Source: Anaerolineales bacterium (lineage in GTDB: Bacteria > Chloroflexota > Anaerolineae > Anaerolineales > Villigracilaceae). Taken from it: DNA of 33,285 bases. The stretch lies in the NCBI GenBank assembly GCA_024710905.1, contig JANJTV010000126.1, positions 1 through 33,285 on the forward strand, in the 5' to 3' direction. The notes beneath the pieces were generated by a model. It was not told the DNA's origin, did no database searches, and saw nothing but the letters and a program-made list of their open reading frames with translations. This document shows positions 23,326 to 31,563 of the stretch, one piece after another (position 1 is the first letter of the stretch; each line of letters begins with the position of its first letter). Both the position numbers and the translations under genes were made by a program.

Positions 23326-23353
23326 TGTTCAGCTCTTGGGAGAGGAAATATTT

Positions 23354-24601
23354 ATGACTTCTGGAAATGAAAAAATACGTGTTACTCCTGTGACAACCAA
23401 CGAACTGATGTTGGAATTAATTAAGATGGCGATTGGCAGGGATGAGAATTTTCTATTGGCTGAAATCGAAAGTCCCCTCGGGGAGGATATTTTGGAGCAG
23501 ATAGACCAGTTGATGCCGGACTGTATTCTATTGGATTACTTAACAGATGTTGATCACCCGCTTGATTTAATCGATCGGATTTCGATCGAATTTCCGCAAG
23601 CGATGCTTATCGTAATTCTATCCGAAGAACATGTGGGAATTTCCCACCAGGTTATTCTGGCGGGGGCGAGCGCATTTATTGTTCAACCTTTTAATCAACA
23701 GCAATTACTCTCCACGCTGGCGCGGGTACGAGAATTGAATTTGAGGACTAAAGTAACAAGCCAACCTGGGGTTCCTACTATATCAATGTCGGATCGGCAG
23801 GGAACCTATATTGTTTTTAGTCCCAAAGGTGGAGTAGGATCTTCATCCGTGGCCGTTAATCTCTCTATCGCTCTTTTCGAAGAATTAAAGCAAGAACTCC
23901 TTCTCATCGATGGCAAATTGTTATTTGGTGATTTGGATATCATGTTGAATTTGAAAACACAGAATTCTATTGCGGATCTGGTCCCACATATTGGTGCCCT
24001 GGATGAGAGCTTGGTACGGGATGTCGTTGCTGACCATGTCTCTGGTATCAGGGTATTGCCGGGTCCAGCAAATCCATCCGCCGCTATGGGAATTCACCCG
24101 GAAGAACTACATTCAATTATGGAGTGTTTTCAGGGGATTTTCCCAAACATCATGATCGATGGCGGGAATTTCTTGAACGACAATATAGTAACTTTTATGG
24201 ATGCGAGCCATAAAATTCTCCTGATTGTTAATCAGGAGATTGCCTGTTTGCGAGGCGCCAGCCGCTTTATCGATATTTGCCGGACGACCCTGTCCTATCC
24301 AAAAGACAAGGTCTTGGTCATTATCAATCAATATGATTCTCATGAGAGCATTTCCCTGCAAGACATTGAGCGTTCGTTGCAAGTGAAGGTTTTTTCCACC
24401 CTTCCATGGGACCGAAAATCAAGCTTGCATAGTATTAATAGCGGTCTTCCGGTGATGCTTCAATCACAGAGTAGTGCCTTGCGTAAGGCATATCTGGAGA
24501 TGGCAAGAAAGTTGGCAAAACTATCGGCAAATAGAACTGAGTTTCTTGCGCCAAAAAAGCATTTGCCCGAAGTTCTTTCTAAATCATCTCGGCTCGGGTA
24601 A
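23354..24601 (+). CDS. cpaE: CpaE/TadZ localisation ATPase
   Basis: TadZ places the pilus machine at its site in the cell. The N-terminus (~8-125) is a receiver-like domain: Asp61 in CILLDYL is at the phospho-acceptor position, but the N-terminal acid pair is missing and the C-terminal KP is QP, so it is partly degenerate. The C-terminal part is a MinD/ParA-type domain with P-loop FSPKGGVGSSSVAVNL (155-170), keeping the signature Lys158 but having Ser where the Walker Lys normally is, and a switch ELLLIDGKLLFGDLD. ATG 23354 has AGAGGA seven bases upstream. 415 residues; it starts 28 bp after cpaB. Confidence 0.93.
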   Translation: MTSGNEKIRVTPVTTNELMLELIKMAIGRDENFLLAEIESPLGEDILEQIDQLMPDCILLDYLTDVDHPLDLIDRISIEFPQAMLIVILSEEHVGISHQVILAGASAFIVQPFNQQQLLSTLARVRELNLRTKVTSQPGVPTISMSDRQGTYIVFSPKGGVGSSSVAVNLSIALFEELKQELLLIDGKLLFGDLDIMLNLKTQNSIADLVPHIGALDESLVRDVVADHVSGIRVLPGPANPSAAMGIHPEELHSIMECFQGIFPNIMIDGGNFLNDNIVTFMDASHKILLIVNQEIACLRGASRFIDICRTTLSYPKDKVLVIINQYDSHESISLQDIERSLQVKVFSTLPWDRKSSLHSINSGLPVMLQSQSSALRKAYLEMARKLAKLSANRTEFLAPKKHLPEVLSKSSRLG

Positions 24602-24658
24602 TTTACGGGGTTTTGTTGCTCAAACAGAAAACAATCTTGAACTGGTCAGAGGCGAATC

Positions 24659-25630
24659 TTGGAGTTATCAATCATTAATCTTCCGGTTGTGATCCTGGTG
24701 GTTGGGCTTGGTCTGGTGGGTCTTGTAAGCGGGACTTACGTTGCGCTTCGAGGGACAAATATTGTCCGTGACCGGTTGGACCAATATGTTCATACACCTG
24801 ATGTTAAGGGATCACCAGTTGATTTGGGCAATGGATTATTTTTTCATCGAATTCGTTCTAGTTTTAATGTAACTTTTTCAATTTTGAACAACGAAGAAAT
24901 GCAGCGAAAGTTGATAGCTGCCAACTGGCAAATATCTCCGGGTGAATTTCTTTTTATCAGGATGGGGGCTGCGTTCTTGGGTTTTTTATTGTCATCCATT
25001 GCTTTTGGCAGCCTAATTCCGGCTGTGGGAATTGCAGTCTTGGCATATACCCTGCCGGGTTTATTTTTGTTTCAGGCGATTCAAAAAAGGCAAAAACAAT
25101 TCCAGGATCAGCTTATTGATTTATTGACCCTGATTCGCGGCTCGGTTGAAGCCGGATATTCATTTTTACAGGCAATTAATGTGGTTATCAATCAAATGAC
25201 AGCCCCGGCTTCTGATGAACTTCGCCAGGTACGGCGCGAGGTAGAGCTAGGCCTTCCGCTTAACCGCGCATTAAATAATATGGCCCAGCGAATGGATAAT
25301 GATGATTTTTACCTGGTTGTTACTGCCGTAAATATTAATATGCAGGTTGGTGGAAATTTATCCCAAATCCTTGGTGTTGTTATTGACACCATTCGTAACC
25401 GGATTTATTTGTTTAGTGAAATACGTTCACTGACTTCCTATGCGCGTTTTGCAAGTTACTTGCTTACACTATTGCCTTTCTTTACGATAGTAATCTTCTC
25501 GTTTATGAACCCACTCTATTTTGAGCGTTTATTCGAGCCGGGTATTACACGCTTTATTCTTATTTATGCGGCCATCAGTTTGGTCATCGGTAATACTCTG
25601 ATGCGTTTGATTTCCAAGATTAATGTGTGA
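24659..25630 (+). CDS. tadB: TadB inner-membrane platform protein
   Basis: A T2SSF-type platform protein of 323 residues. Membrane helices lie at the N-terminus (~7-27), near ~100-140 as a pair, and at the C-terminus (~270-320). The cytoplasmic T2SSF domain reads QFQDQLIDLLTLIRGSVEAGYSF, then RREVELGLPLNRALNNMAQRM and VVTAVNINMQVGGNLSQIL, all typical of TadB. TTG 24659 follows AGAGG at good spacing. It pairs with TadC to couple the TadA ATPase to pilin extrusion. Confidence 0.93.
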   Translation: MELSIINLPVVILVVGLGLVGLVSGTYVALRGTNIVRDRLDQYVHTPDVKGSPVDLGNGLFFHRIRSSFNVTFSILNNEEMQRKLIAANWQISPGEFLFIRMGAAFLGFLLSSIAFGSLIPAVGIAVLAYTLPGLFLFQAIQKRQKQFQDQLIDLLTLIRGSVEAGYSFLQAINVVINQMTAPASDELRQVRREVELGLPLNRALNNMAQRMDNDDFYLVVTAVNINMQVGGNLSQILGVVIDTIRNRIYLFSEIRSLTSYARFASYLLTLLPFFTIVIFSFMNPLYFERLFEPGITRFILIYAAISLVIGNTLMRLISKINV

Positions 25631-25645
25631 CCCCAGGGTGAGGAA

Positions 25646-26590
25646 ATGAACATTTCGGATTTTGGCTTACTGATTATCATTCTTATAATCTTGGCGGGTT
25701 TTTTGACCATCTTAATCGGATTTCGGCTTCTAGATTCGACTGATATTGACAAACGGATTAAGACCTTTGTTTTAGATGAACAAGTGTCTACGAATTCTTC
25801 TAGCGTTGCGGATCCCCAGAGCCAAACCTTTTCGGAGACTTTTTTGCAACGTACCTTATTTAACTGGCTTGAGAGGCTTATTGGGTTTATGGGGAGATTT
25901 ACCCCTGCAAATTCGGTCGAGGAGATTAATCGCCGCTTGACGATTGCGGGTAACCCTTTCAATTTCCATGCTCAACAGTATTACGGTATGCGAATTTTGT
26001 TCTTTGGTTTGGGTCTGGGGGTGTTCATATTAGTTTCCCAGCTCAATACATCATTGAACTTACTGCTGATGGCGTACCTAGCCCTCGTCGTTATTTCATC
26101 CATCCCGGTGTTCTGGTTGCGCTTCATGATGCAGCGCCGTCAGGAAATGATTCGGCGTGGATTGCCCGATGCGCTGGATATGCTGTCAGTGTGTGCATCA
26201 GCAGGATTAAGCTTTGACCAATCACTCTTGCGGGTTGGCCAGATGTTTAAAACGCCGATTGGCATGGAATTTGCCCGTATGGTTTCAGAAATGGAGGTAG
26301 GAATCTCTCGGCAGCAAGCACTCCGGAACATGCAAGCCAGGGTTGATATCTCGGAGTTATCAAGCTTTGTGGCCGTAATAGTCCAGTCGGAATTGCTAGG
26401 GATGAGTATTGCGGATGTGCTCCATAGCCAGGCAGAGCAAATGCGGGTTTATCGACAGTACCGCGCCAAGGAAATTGCGCAGCAATTACCTGCAAAAATG
26501 ATGATACCGCTTGCGCTATTTATTTTCCCTGCTTTATTGGCAGTCATCCTCGGCCCTATGGTCCCGGCGCTAATTGACATTCTAAAATAG
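25646..26590 (+). CDS. tadC: TadC inner-membrane platform protein
   Basis: The second T2SSF platform protein, 314 residues. An N-terminal membrane helix (~5-25) is followed by helices around 110-150, the T2SSF domain (RRGLPDALDMLSVCASAGLSF, MVSEMEVGISRQQALRNM, FVAVIVQSELLGMSIADVL, RAKEIAQQLPAKMMIPLALF) and a last helix. All are TadC hallmarks. It starts 15 bp after tadB with GGTGAGG upstream of the ATG. Confidence 0.94.
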   Translation: MNISDFGLLIIILIILAGFLTILIGFRLLDSTDIDKRIKTFVLDEQVSTNSSSVADPQSQTFSETFLQRTLFNWLERLIGFMGRFTPANSVEEINRRLTIAGNPFNFHAQQYYGMRILFFGLGLGVFILVSQLNTSLNLLLMAYLALVVISSIPVFWLRFMMQRRQEMIRRGLPDALDMLSVCASAGLSFDQSLLRVGQMFKTPIGMEFARMVSEMEVGISRQQALRNMQARVDISELSSFVAVIVQSELLGMSIADVLHSQAEQMRVYRQYRAKEIAQQLPAKMMIPLALFIFPALLAVILGPMVPALIDILK

Positions 26591-26592
26591 GG

Positions 26593-28470
26593 ATGGGCAG
26601 GTGTGTCTTTATGATGATCCCTACAACTAGGATTGAAACTGGCGGAGAAGAAGGCGGTCTGGGCGTGGGTGATGAATCCAGTATCGATGAATCGCCGCTG
26701 GGGAGGTCGGGTATCGGAGAATCTCTCCGACGTCCTAATTCACTTTATCAAGATTCGCCAATTTATCAAGAATTGATTCTGTATTTCCAACGTGCCGAAT
26801 GGAAGATGTGTCTGGAAAACATTAATACCTTGCTGGCCCAATATCCCGAGGATGTTCATTTGGCAAGCCTGGCATCTGATGTGGAGTTTCGCCTCGCTGT
26901 AGAAATGAAAGAACAGCAAATTAGTGACAGGGATAAAAGTGAAGCAAGACAACGCTTGCTTGCACGAGTACTTTCCATTGTTCTATGGGTGGCATTGGTG
27001 ACAGTTCTGTTTTTGGTTTTTCAGAAGGCTTATCAGGTGTATATAGCAAACCTCAAGGTCAATCAGGAAGCTGCCCTGCTTGATCAAACCCTGACAACTT
27101 TATTAAATGATGGTGACATCTATTTGGAATCTGGCCGCCCCGAGGAAGCCTTGCGTTTGTATTATGAAATCCAACGATTGGACCCTGATTTTATGCAACT
27201 GGATGAAAGGATTGCTCGTGCCAGGCGATTGTTAGAAATTGAGACGGCATACCAGCAGGCCTACGAAGCGTTTGAGAGCGGCGATATTAACCTGGCGGCA
27301 GGCTTGTTGGAAGACATCCAAAGAATCGCTCCTGGCTATAAGAATGTGGATATTCTGGTTGGAAAAATTGAAACCCAGCGTAAGATTGATAGATTACTGA
27401 ATGAAATGCAAGACCAATTTGCAGAGGGCAATTGGGAAGGGGTGATTGATGCGCATGAACAGCTCAAAAAGTTGGCACCTTTTACGCAAGTGGATGAAAT
27501 AGACCAGATATTATTTATCAGTTATCGCAATTTGATTATTGAAATTGCAGGTGATGTAGATGCAAGCCTTGACGATATCGAAGCAGCAGAAAGGTACTAC
27601 AGGGCAGCCCTGGCGCTATTTCCTCAAGATAAAAAATACGCCCTTGAAAGGGATGAATTGCAACGGGTTGCAGTGGATTTGCTGGCAAATAAATACTATC
27701 TGTATGGGGTTGGCTTGCTTAAAAGTTCCAACTATTCGGTGGAAGGTGTGCAAGAAGCAATTCGAATTTTGAATAAGGCCGAGAATATTGGTTCGGGTTC
27801 TCCGGTAATCAGGGATGAAATTGGAAAGGCGCAATTGTTTTTGGAATCGTATAACCTTTTTCTGGGTCAGAGCTGGGATGCCGCCATTGATGGGCTGGAA
27901 CAGCTCCGGCGGAAAGATGAGGAATATGCAGATGGAATGCTCAAGTACCTGCTTTATGAAGCCTATCTTGCGCGGGGTGATTCTTTGCTTGCTTATTCAG
28001 AATTTGATGGTGCCCTGCTGGATTATCAAGATGCTGAGAAGTATGCCTGGGCAAATGAAGATAATAAAATGAGGCTATTTCAAGTCCAGGTTCGGATAGC
28101 CTATGTTTTGAGTCGCCAGTGGAGATATGCCGAAGCTGCCGAGTTCTACCGGTATGCGTTTGGACTAATTGAATACCGAAAAAGGTTAACAACAACTGAA
28201 AGTCAAGACCTTCTTGATATTCTGGATAATGCCATGACGGCATTCAATAATGGTGACCCTATCACAGCTACACGTTATTACCAAAAAGCATTGGAAGAAG
28301 AAAAAAAGCTATACACCTACGAACTTGTTCGGGTTTGGCATGGCGACAGCCTGGCGCAGGTGGCTTATTTTCATAATAGTACGGTTGGCGCCTTGTTGCA
28401 GTCTAATCGGTTGGGGAATAATCTGGTCATCGAGAACGATCAGGAAATTTTAGTTCCAGTTCTCCCATAA
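26593..28470 (+). CDS. Membrane TPR protein with C-terminal LysM-like domain
   Basis: The 625-residue protein has a cytoplasmic N-terminus (~1-122), a single membrane helix (~126-146, SIVLWVALVTVLFLVFQKAY), then ~10 TPR-like helical repeats (for example LESGRPEEALRLYYEIQRLDP and FESGDINLAAGLLEDIQRIAP), and a last ~50 residues resembling LysM (VWHGDSLAQVAYFHNSTVGALLQSNRLG). The outside part thus has a protein-binding scaffold ending in a likely peptidoglycan-binding tip. It occupies the place of TadD-like TPR proteins, between tadC and tadA. ATG 26593 starts 3 bp after tadC but lacks a good ribosome site; ATG 26611 is an alternative. I know no named family. Confidence 0.87.
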   Translation: MGRCVFMMIPTTRIETGGEEGGLGVGDESSIDESPLGRSGIGESLRRPNSLYQDSPIYQELILYFQRAEWKMCLENINTLLAQYPEDVHLASLASDVEFRLAVEMKEQQISDRDKSEARQRLLARVLSIVLWVALVTVLFLVFQKAYQVYIANLKVNQEAALLDQTLTTLLNDGDIYLESGRPEEALRLYYEIQRLDPDFMQLDERIARARRLLEIETAYQQAYEAFESGDINLAAGLLEDIQRIAPGYKNVDILVGKIETQRKIDRLLNEMQDQFAEGNWEGVIDAHEQLKKLAPFTQVDEIDQILFISYRNLIIEIAGDVDASLDDIEAAERYYRAALALFPQDKKYALERDELQRVAVDLLANKYYLYGVGLLKSSNYSVEGVQEAIRILNKAENIGSGSPVIRDEIGKAQLFLESYNLFLGQSWDAAIDGLEQLRRKDEEYADGMLKYLLYEAYLARGDSLLAYSEFDGALLDYQDAEKYAWANEDNKMRLFQVQVRIAYVLSRQWRYAEAAEFYRYAFGLIEYRKRLTTTESQDLLDILDNAMTAFNNGDPITATRYYQKALEEEKKLYTYELVRVWHGDSLAQVAYFHNSTVGALLQSNRLGNNLVIENDQEILVPVLP

Positions 28471-28482
28471 AGGACAATCTAT

Positions 28483-29826
28483 ATGTTTACCAATCGTCCC
28501 GCGTTGAACTCTAAGCAATCATCCAGCACATCTACCACTTTTGAGTTGGAAGAATTCGAATCGATGAAAGAGCGTATCTTTCAGGTGCGCGATGCTGTAC
28601 AGAAAAAAATTCTAGCGGAGTTTGATGGGGAAGTAACGAAGGATAATATTCCTCGATTAAGAAAACAGGTGGAAGTATCACTGAATCGCTATTTGGCAGA
28701 TGAGAACCTGCTGTTTACGCGAGCCAATAAGGCTCGTTTGCTGGAGTGGGTTTTTGCGGATATTGTCGGATACGGGCCGCTTGAGCCACTTTTGGAAGAT
28801 GATGAAATTACTGAAATTATGGTTAATGGCCCCTCGATGGTTTTTGTTGAACGATTCGGAAAGATTGAAATGTCGAAAGCAGTTTTTGAAGATGAAGTGC
28901 ATTTGAGGAGGATTATTGATCGAATCGTAGCTCCTCTTGGACGTCGGGTGGATGAGGCATCACCAATGGTCGATGCTCGCCTCCCGAATGGTTTCCGTGT
29001 CAATGCCACTATTCCCCCGCTTTCTTTGGATGGCTCCCTTTTAACCATTCGTAAATTCGCTACTGTTCCCTACACGGCTCAAGACCTGATAGCGAACGGG
29101 ACCATGAGCGTAAATTTGGTTGCTTTCCTTAAGGCTTGTGTAGAAGCGCGCATTAATATTGTGATTTCAGGGGGAACGGGAAGTGGAAAAACAACCATTT
29201 TGAATGTAATTTCAGCGTTTATTCCTTCCAACGAGCGTATCGTCACGATTGAAGATGTGGCGGAATTACAGCTGCATCAAGTACATGTGCTGCGCCTGGA
29301 AAAACGACCGCCGAATATTGAAGGAAAAGGTGAGATAACCATCCGTCAGTTGGTGATTAATGCTTTGCGCATGCGACCAGATCGAATTGTTGTGGGGGAG
29401 TCTCGTGGCGGAGAGGCATTAGACATGTTGCAAGCCATGAACACTGGTCACGACGGGTCGATGACAACCATTCATTCCAATAGCCCACGCGATTCTTTGC
29501 GCAGAATTGAAACGATGGTGATGATGGCGGGCATGGATTTACCGCTGCGCGCTATCCGTGAACAGGTAGCATCTTCAATCGAGTTAATTGTCCACCTTGA
29601 GCGTATGCGGGATGGGACACGGAAGGTAATGAGCGTTAGTGAAGTTCAGGGTATGGAAGGTGATACGATCGTGATGCAGGACCTATTTCTTTTTGCCCAG
29701 ACCGATATTAAGAATGGACGTGTGGTTGGGAAATTACAGGCAACCGGGTTACGCCCAAAGTTCATGGAAAAACTTAAAAAATACGGTATTTTACTGCCAG
29801 ATAGTATTTTCGATGTAAAAAAGTGA
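28483..29826 (+). CDS. cpaF: TadA/CpaF secretion ATPase
   Basis: This GspE/TadA-type ATPase drives Tad pilus assembly. The N-terminal domain contains [22 protein letters not shown], the hallmark of CpaF. Walker A is GGTGSGKTT (230-238), the Asp box is [10 protein letters not shown] (255-264), Walker [12 protein letters not shown] (Glu306) and the His box [13 protein letters not shown] (322-333). It is complete, 447 residues. The ATG is preceded by AAAGGA. It is last in the operon, unlike many tad loci where it precedes tadB. Confidence 0.97.
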   Translation: MFTNRPALNSKQSSSTSTTFELEEFESMKERIFQVRDAVQKKILAEFDGEVTKDNIPRLRKQVEVSLNRYLADENLLFTRANKARLLEWVFADIVGYGPLEPLLEDDEITEIMVNGPSMVFVERFGKIEMSKAVFEDEVHLRRIIDRIVAPLGRRVDEASPMVDARLPNGFRVNATIPPLSLDGSLLTIRKFATVPYTAQDLIANGTMSVNLVAFLKACVEARINIVISGGTGSGKTTILNVISAFIPSNERIVTIEDVAELQLHQVHVLRLEKRPPNIEGKGEITIRQLVINALRMRPDRIVVGESRGGEALDMLQAMNTGHDGSMTTIHSNSPRDSLRRIETMVMMAGMDLPLRAIREQVASSIELIVHLERMRDGTRKVMSVSEVQGMEGDTIVMQDLFLFAQTDIKNGRVVGKLQATGLRPKFMEKLKKYGILLPDSIFDVKK

Positions 29827-29855
29827 ACCAGACGATAAATTGTCATTGGTGTAGT

Positions 29856-29876
29856 GGCGGTGTATCGCCCGGTTTT
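29856..29876 (+). terminator. Weak possible terminator of the Tad operon
   Basis: GGCG-GTGTAT-CGCC gives only a 4-bp GC stem, followed by CGGTTTTT. It is the only terminator-like element after tadA. Confidence 0.3.
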
Positions 29877-29925
29877 TGATTCTCTACAATTCGGGTTTCG
29901 GCGCACCTTTCTGGATATCGCAATA

Positions 29926-29954
29926 TTAAGAATGGTGTTTAATCCTGCTACAAT
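29926..29954 (+). promoter_or_regulatory. Extended -10 promoter of the YLDPGSGS-methyltransferase-phosphatase unit
   Basis: TTAAGA (29926-29931), a 17-bp spacer and TACAAT (29949-29954) preceded by TGC, which makes an extended -10. The start codon of the first gene is 25 bp downstream with GGAG between. This makes the three downstream genes an independent transcription unit. Confidence 0.6.
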
Positions 29955-29978
29955 TGGTAAAACCTAAAAGGAGATTTT

Positions 29979-30185
29979 ATGGAACTCTTCCTCCCCCCTA
30001 TTTTTTATGCCAAACCACTTGCTTACCTGGACCCTGGTTCAGGATCCATGCTGATCCAATTAATCCTTGCTGCGTTGCTAGGGTTTGGCGTACTGTTGAG
30101 GAGTCAGTGGGAAAAAATCAAATCCATGTTTGGCGGTAAACGGTCAAACAACGATGAAGACCAGGATAATGAAACAGAAGAATAA
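29979..30185 (+). CDS. 68-aa membrane protein with YLDPGSGS motif
   Basis: The protein has a short N-terminus, YLDPGSGSMLIQ (16-27), one hydrophobic helix (LIQLILAALLGFGVLL), then a basic stretch (RSQWEKIKSMFGGK) and an acidic tail rich in Asp/Glu/Asn. I recall DPGSGS-type small proteins as recurring in bacteria, uncharacterised; this is memory, not a search. The positive-inside rule puts the tail in the cytoplasm and the DPGSGS end outside or in the membrane. A strong AAAAGGAG lies upstream of the ATG. Its 3' end overlaps the next gene by 17 bases, so translation is coupled and the product probably works with the two following proteins. Confidence 0.85.
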   Translation: MELFLPPIFYAKPLAYLDPGSGSMLIQLILAALLGFGVLLRSQWEKIKSMFGGKRSNNDEDQDNETEE

Positions 30186-31560
30186 TTTAAGCCAGCACCC
30201 GGCATCTTTCCGCGACCCAAGCGGATTTATTTTTTCGGCGCAGGGAGTTCTTTACAGGCAGGTAAACCAGGTGTACCGCGAGAACTATACAGCCTTGATG
30301 GAATCAGGGCTGTATGAAAAACTGGTCAAATCCGGGCTGTTGCTTCCGCATGCCGAGGTGGATGTTCCTGCTGCTGACCCGGGACCGGCATATAAAGTCA
30401 TCCAGCCTGAGTCGGTGGCATTTGTTTCCTACCCGTACGAGTGGCCATTTGGGCTGCTGAAAGCGGCCGCGTTGGCGACGTTGAGCATCCAGAAGCGGGC
30501 CTTGAAGCAAGGCCTGTGGCTGAAAGATGCCAGCGCTTATAACATCCAACTGGTGCGCGGCAAGGTCACCCTAATCGATACCCTTTCTTTTGAGAAATAC
30601 CCTGAAGGTCAGCCCTGGGTGGCATACAGGCAGTTTTGCCAGCATTTCCTTGCCCCGTTGGCGTTGATGGCGCATACGGATATCCGCCTGGGGCAACTGC
30701 TGCAGGTGCATCTTGACGGGATTCCCCTGGATCTGGCCTCCCGCCTGCTTCCCTGGCATACCCGCCTGGATGGCGGCCTGCTGGTTCACATCCACCTGCA
30801 CGCGCAAGCCCAGCAAAAATTTGCCAATTCATCTACCGCTCCGTTAAAATCCACATCTCGCATGCCCAAAGAATCCTTGATTGGGCTGGTTGAGAGTCTG
30901 GAATCTACGGTTAAGAAATTGCAATGGAAGCCCGAAGGGACGGAGTGGGGGAATTATTATGAGATGACGAACTATACCGAAGACTCTGCTCTGAAAAAGC
31001 GGGAGCTGGTCTCGGCATGGGTAAACAAAGTGGCGCCAACTGTTGTTTGGGATATGGGCGCCAACGATGGCAGTTTTAGCCGCCTGGCCAGTGAAAAAGG
31101 AATTTTTACCGTTTCTTTTGATATTGATCCCGCCGCTGTCGAGAAAAATTACCGCCAGGTGGTTGCCAACAAGGAGAAAGACCTGCTGCCGTTGAGGCTT
31201 GACCTGACCAACCCGAGCCCGGCGATTGGCTGGCACAACCGGGAGAGGAATTCCGTTTTTGAGCGTGCACAGGCTGGCATGGTGTTCGCGCTGGCCCTGA
31301 TTCATCACCTGGCAATCTCCAATAATGTGCCATTTTTATTGCTGGCAGGTTTCTTTGCTGATCTGGGGCCCTGGCTGGTGATTGAGTTTGTGCCAAAATC
31401 AGATTCCCAGGTTCAAAAACTGCTTCAAAGCCGCGCAGATATTTTCCCGGAATACACCCAGGAAAAGTTTGAGGAAGTCTTTGCATCCCGTTATGAAATT
31501 GCCGAGAAGGTTCGTGTTGGCGAATCGGAGCGTACCCTATACCTGTTGCACAGGAAGTAA
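30169..31560 (+). CDS. Kinase-like domain fused to class I SAM methyltransferase
   Basis: The 463-residue protein has two parts. The N-terminal ~220 residues begin FRDPSGFIF...GVLYRQVN and include SYPYEWPFGLLKAAALATL, then LKDASAYNIQLVRGKVTLIDTLSFE: Asp120 and Asn125 followed by Asp137 resemble the catalytic loop and DFG-type Asp of small-molecule kinases. The C-terminal part is a Rossmann methyltransferase: motif I WDMGANDGSFS (~294-304), acidic SFDID, then LRLDL and ALIHHLAIS. The substrate is unknown. I chose ATG 30169 because the longer frame to 30130 runs through the small upstream gene. The gene after it starts 3 bp beyond the stop. Confidence 0.85.
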   Translation: MKQKNNLSQHPASFRDPSGFIFSAQGVLYRQVNQVYRENYTALMESGLYEKLVKSGLLLPHAEVDVPAADPGPAYKVIQPESVAFVSYPYEWPFGLLKAAALATLSIQKRALKQGLWLKDASAYNIQLVRGKVTLIDTLSFEKYPEGQPWVAYRQFCQHFLAPLALMAHTDIRLGQLLQVHLDGIPLDLASRLLPWHTRLDGGLLVHIHLHAQAQQKFANSSTAPLKSTSRMPKESLIGLVESLESTVKKLQWKPEGTEWGNYYEMTNYTEDSALKKRELVSAWVNKVAPTVVWDMGANDGSFSRLASEKGIFTVSFDIDPAAVEKNYRQVVANKEKDLLPLRLDLTNPSPAIGWHNRERNSVFERAQAGMVFALALIHHLAISNNVPFLLLAGFFADLGPWLVIEFVPKSDSQVQKLLQSRADIFPEYTQEKFEEVFASRYEIAEKVRVGESERTLYLLHRK

Positions 31561-31563
31561 CGG

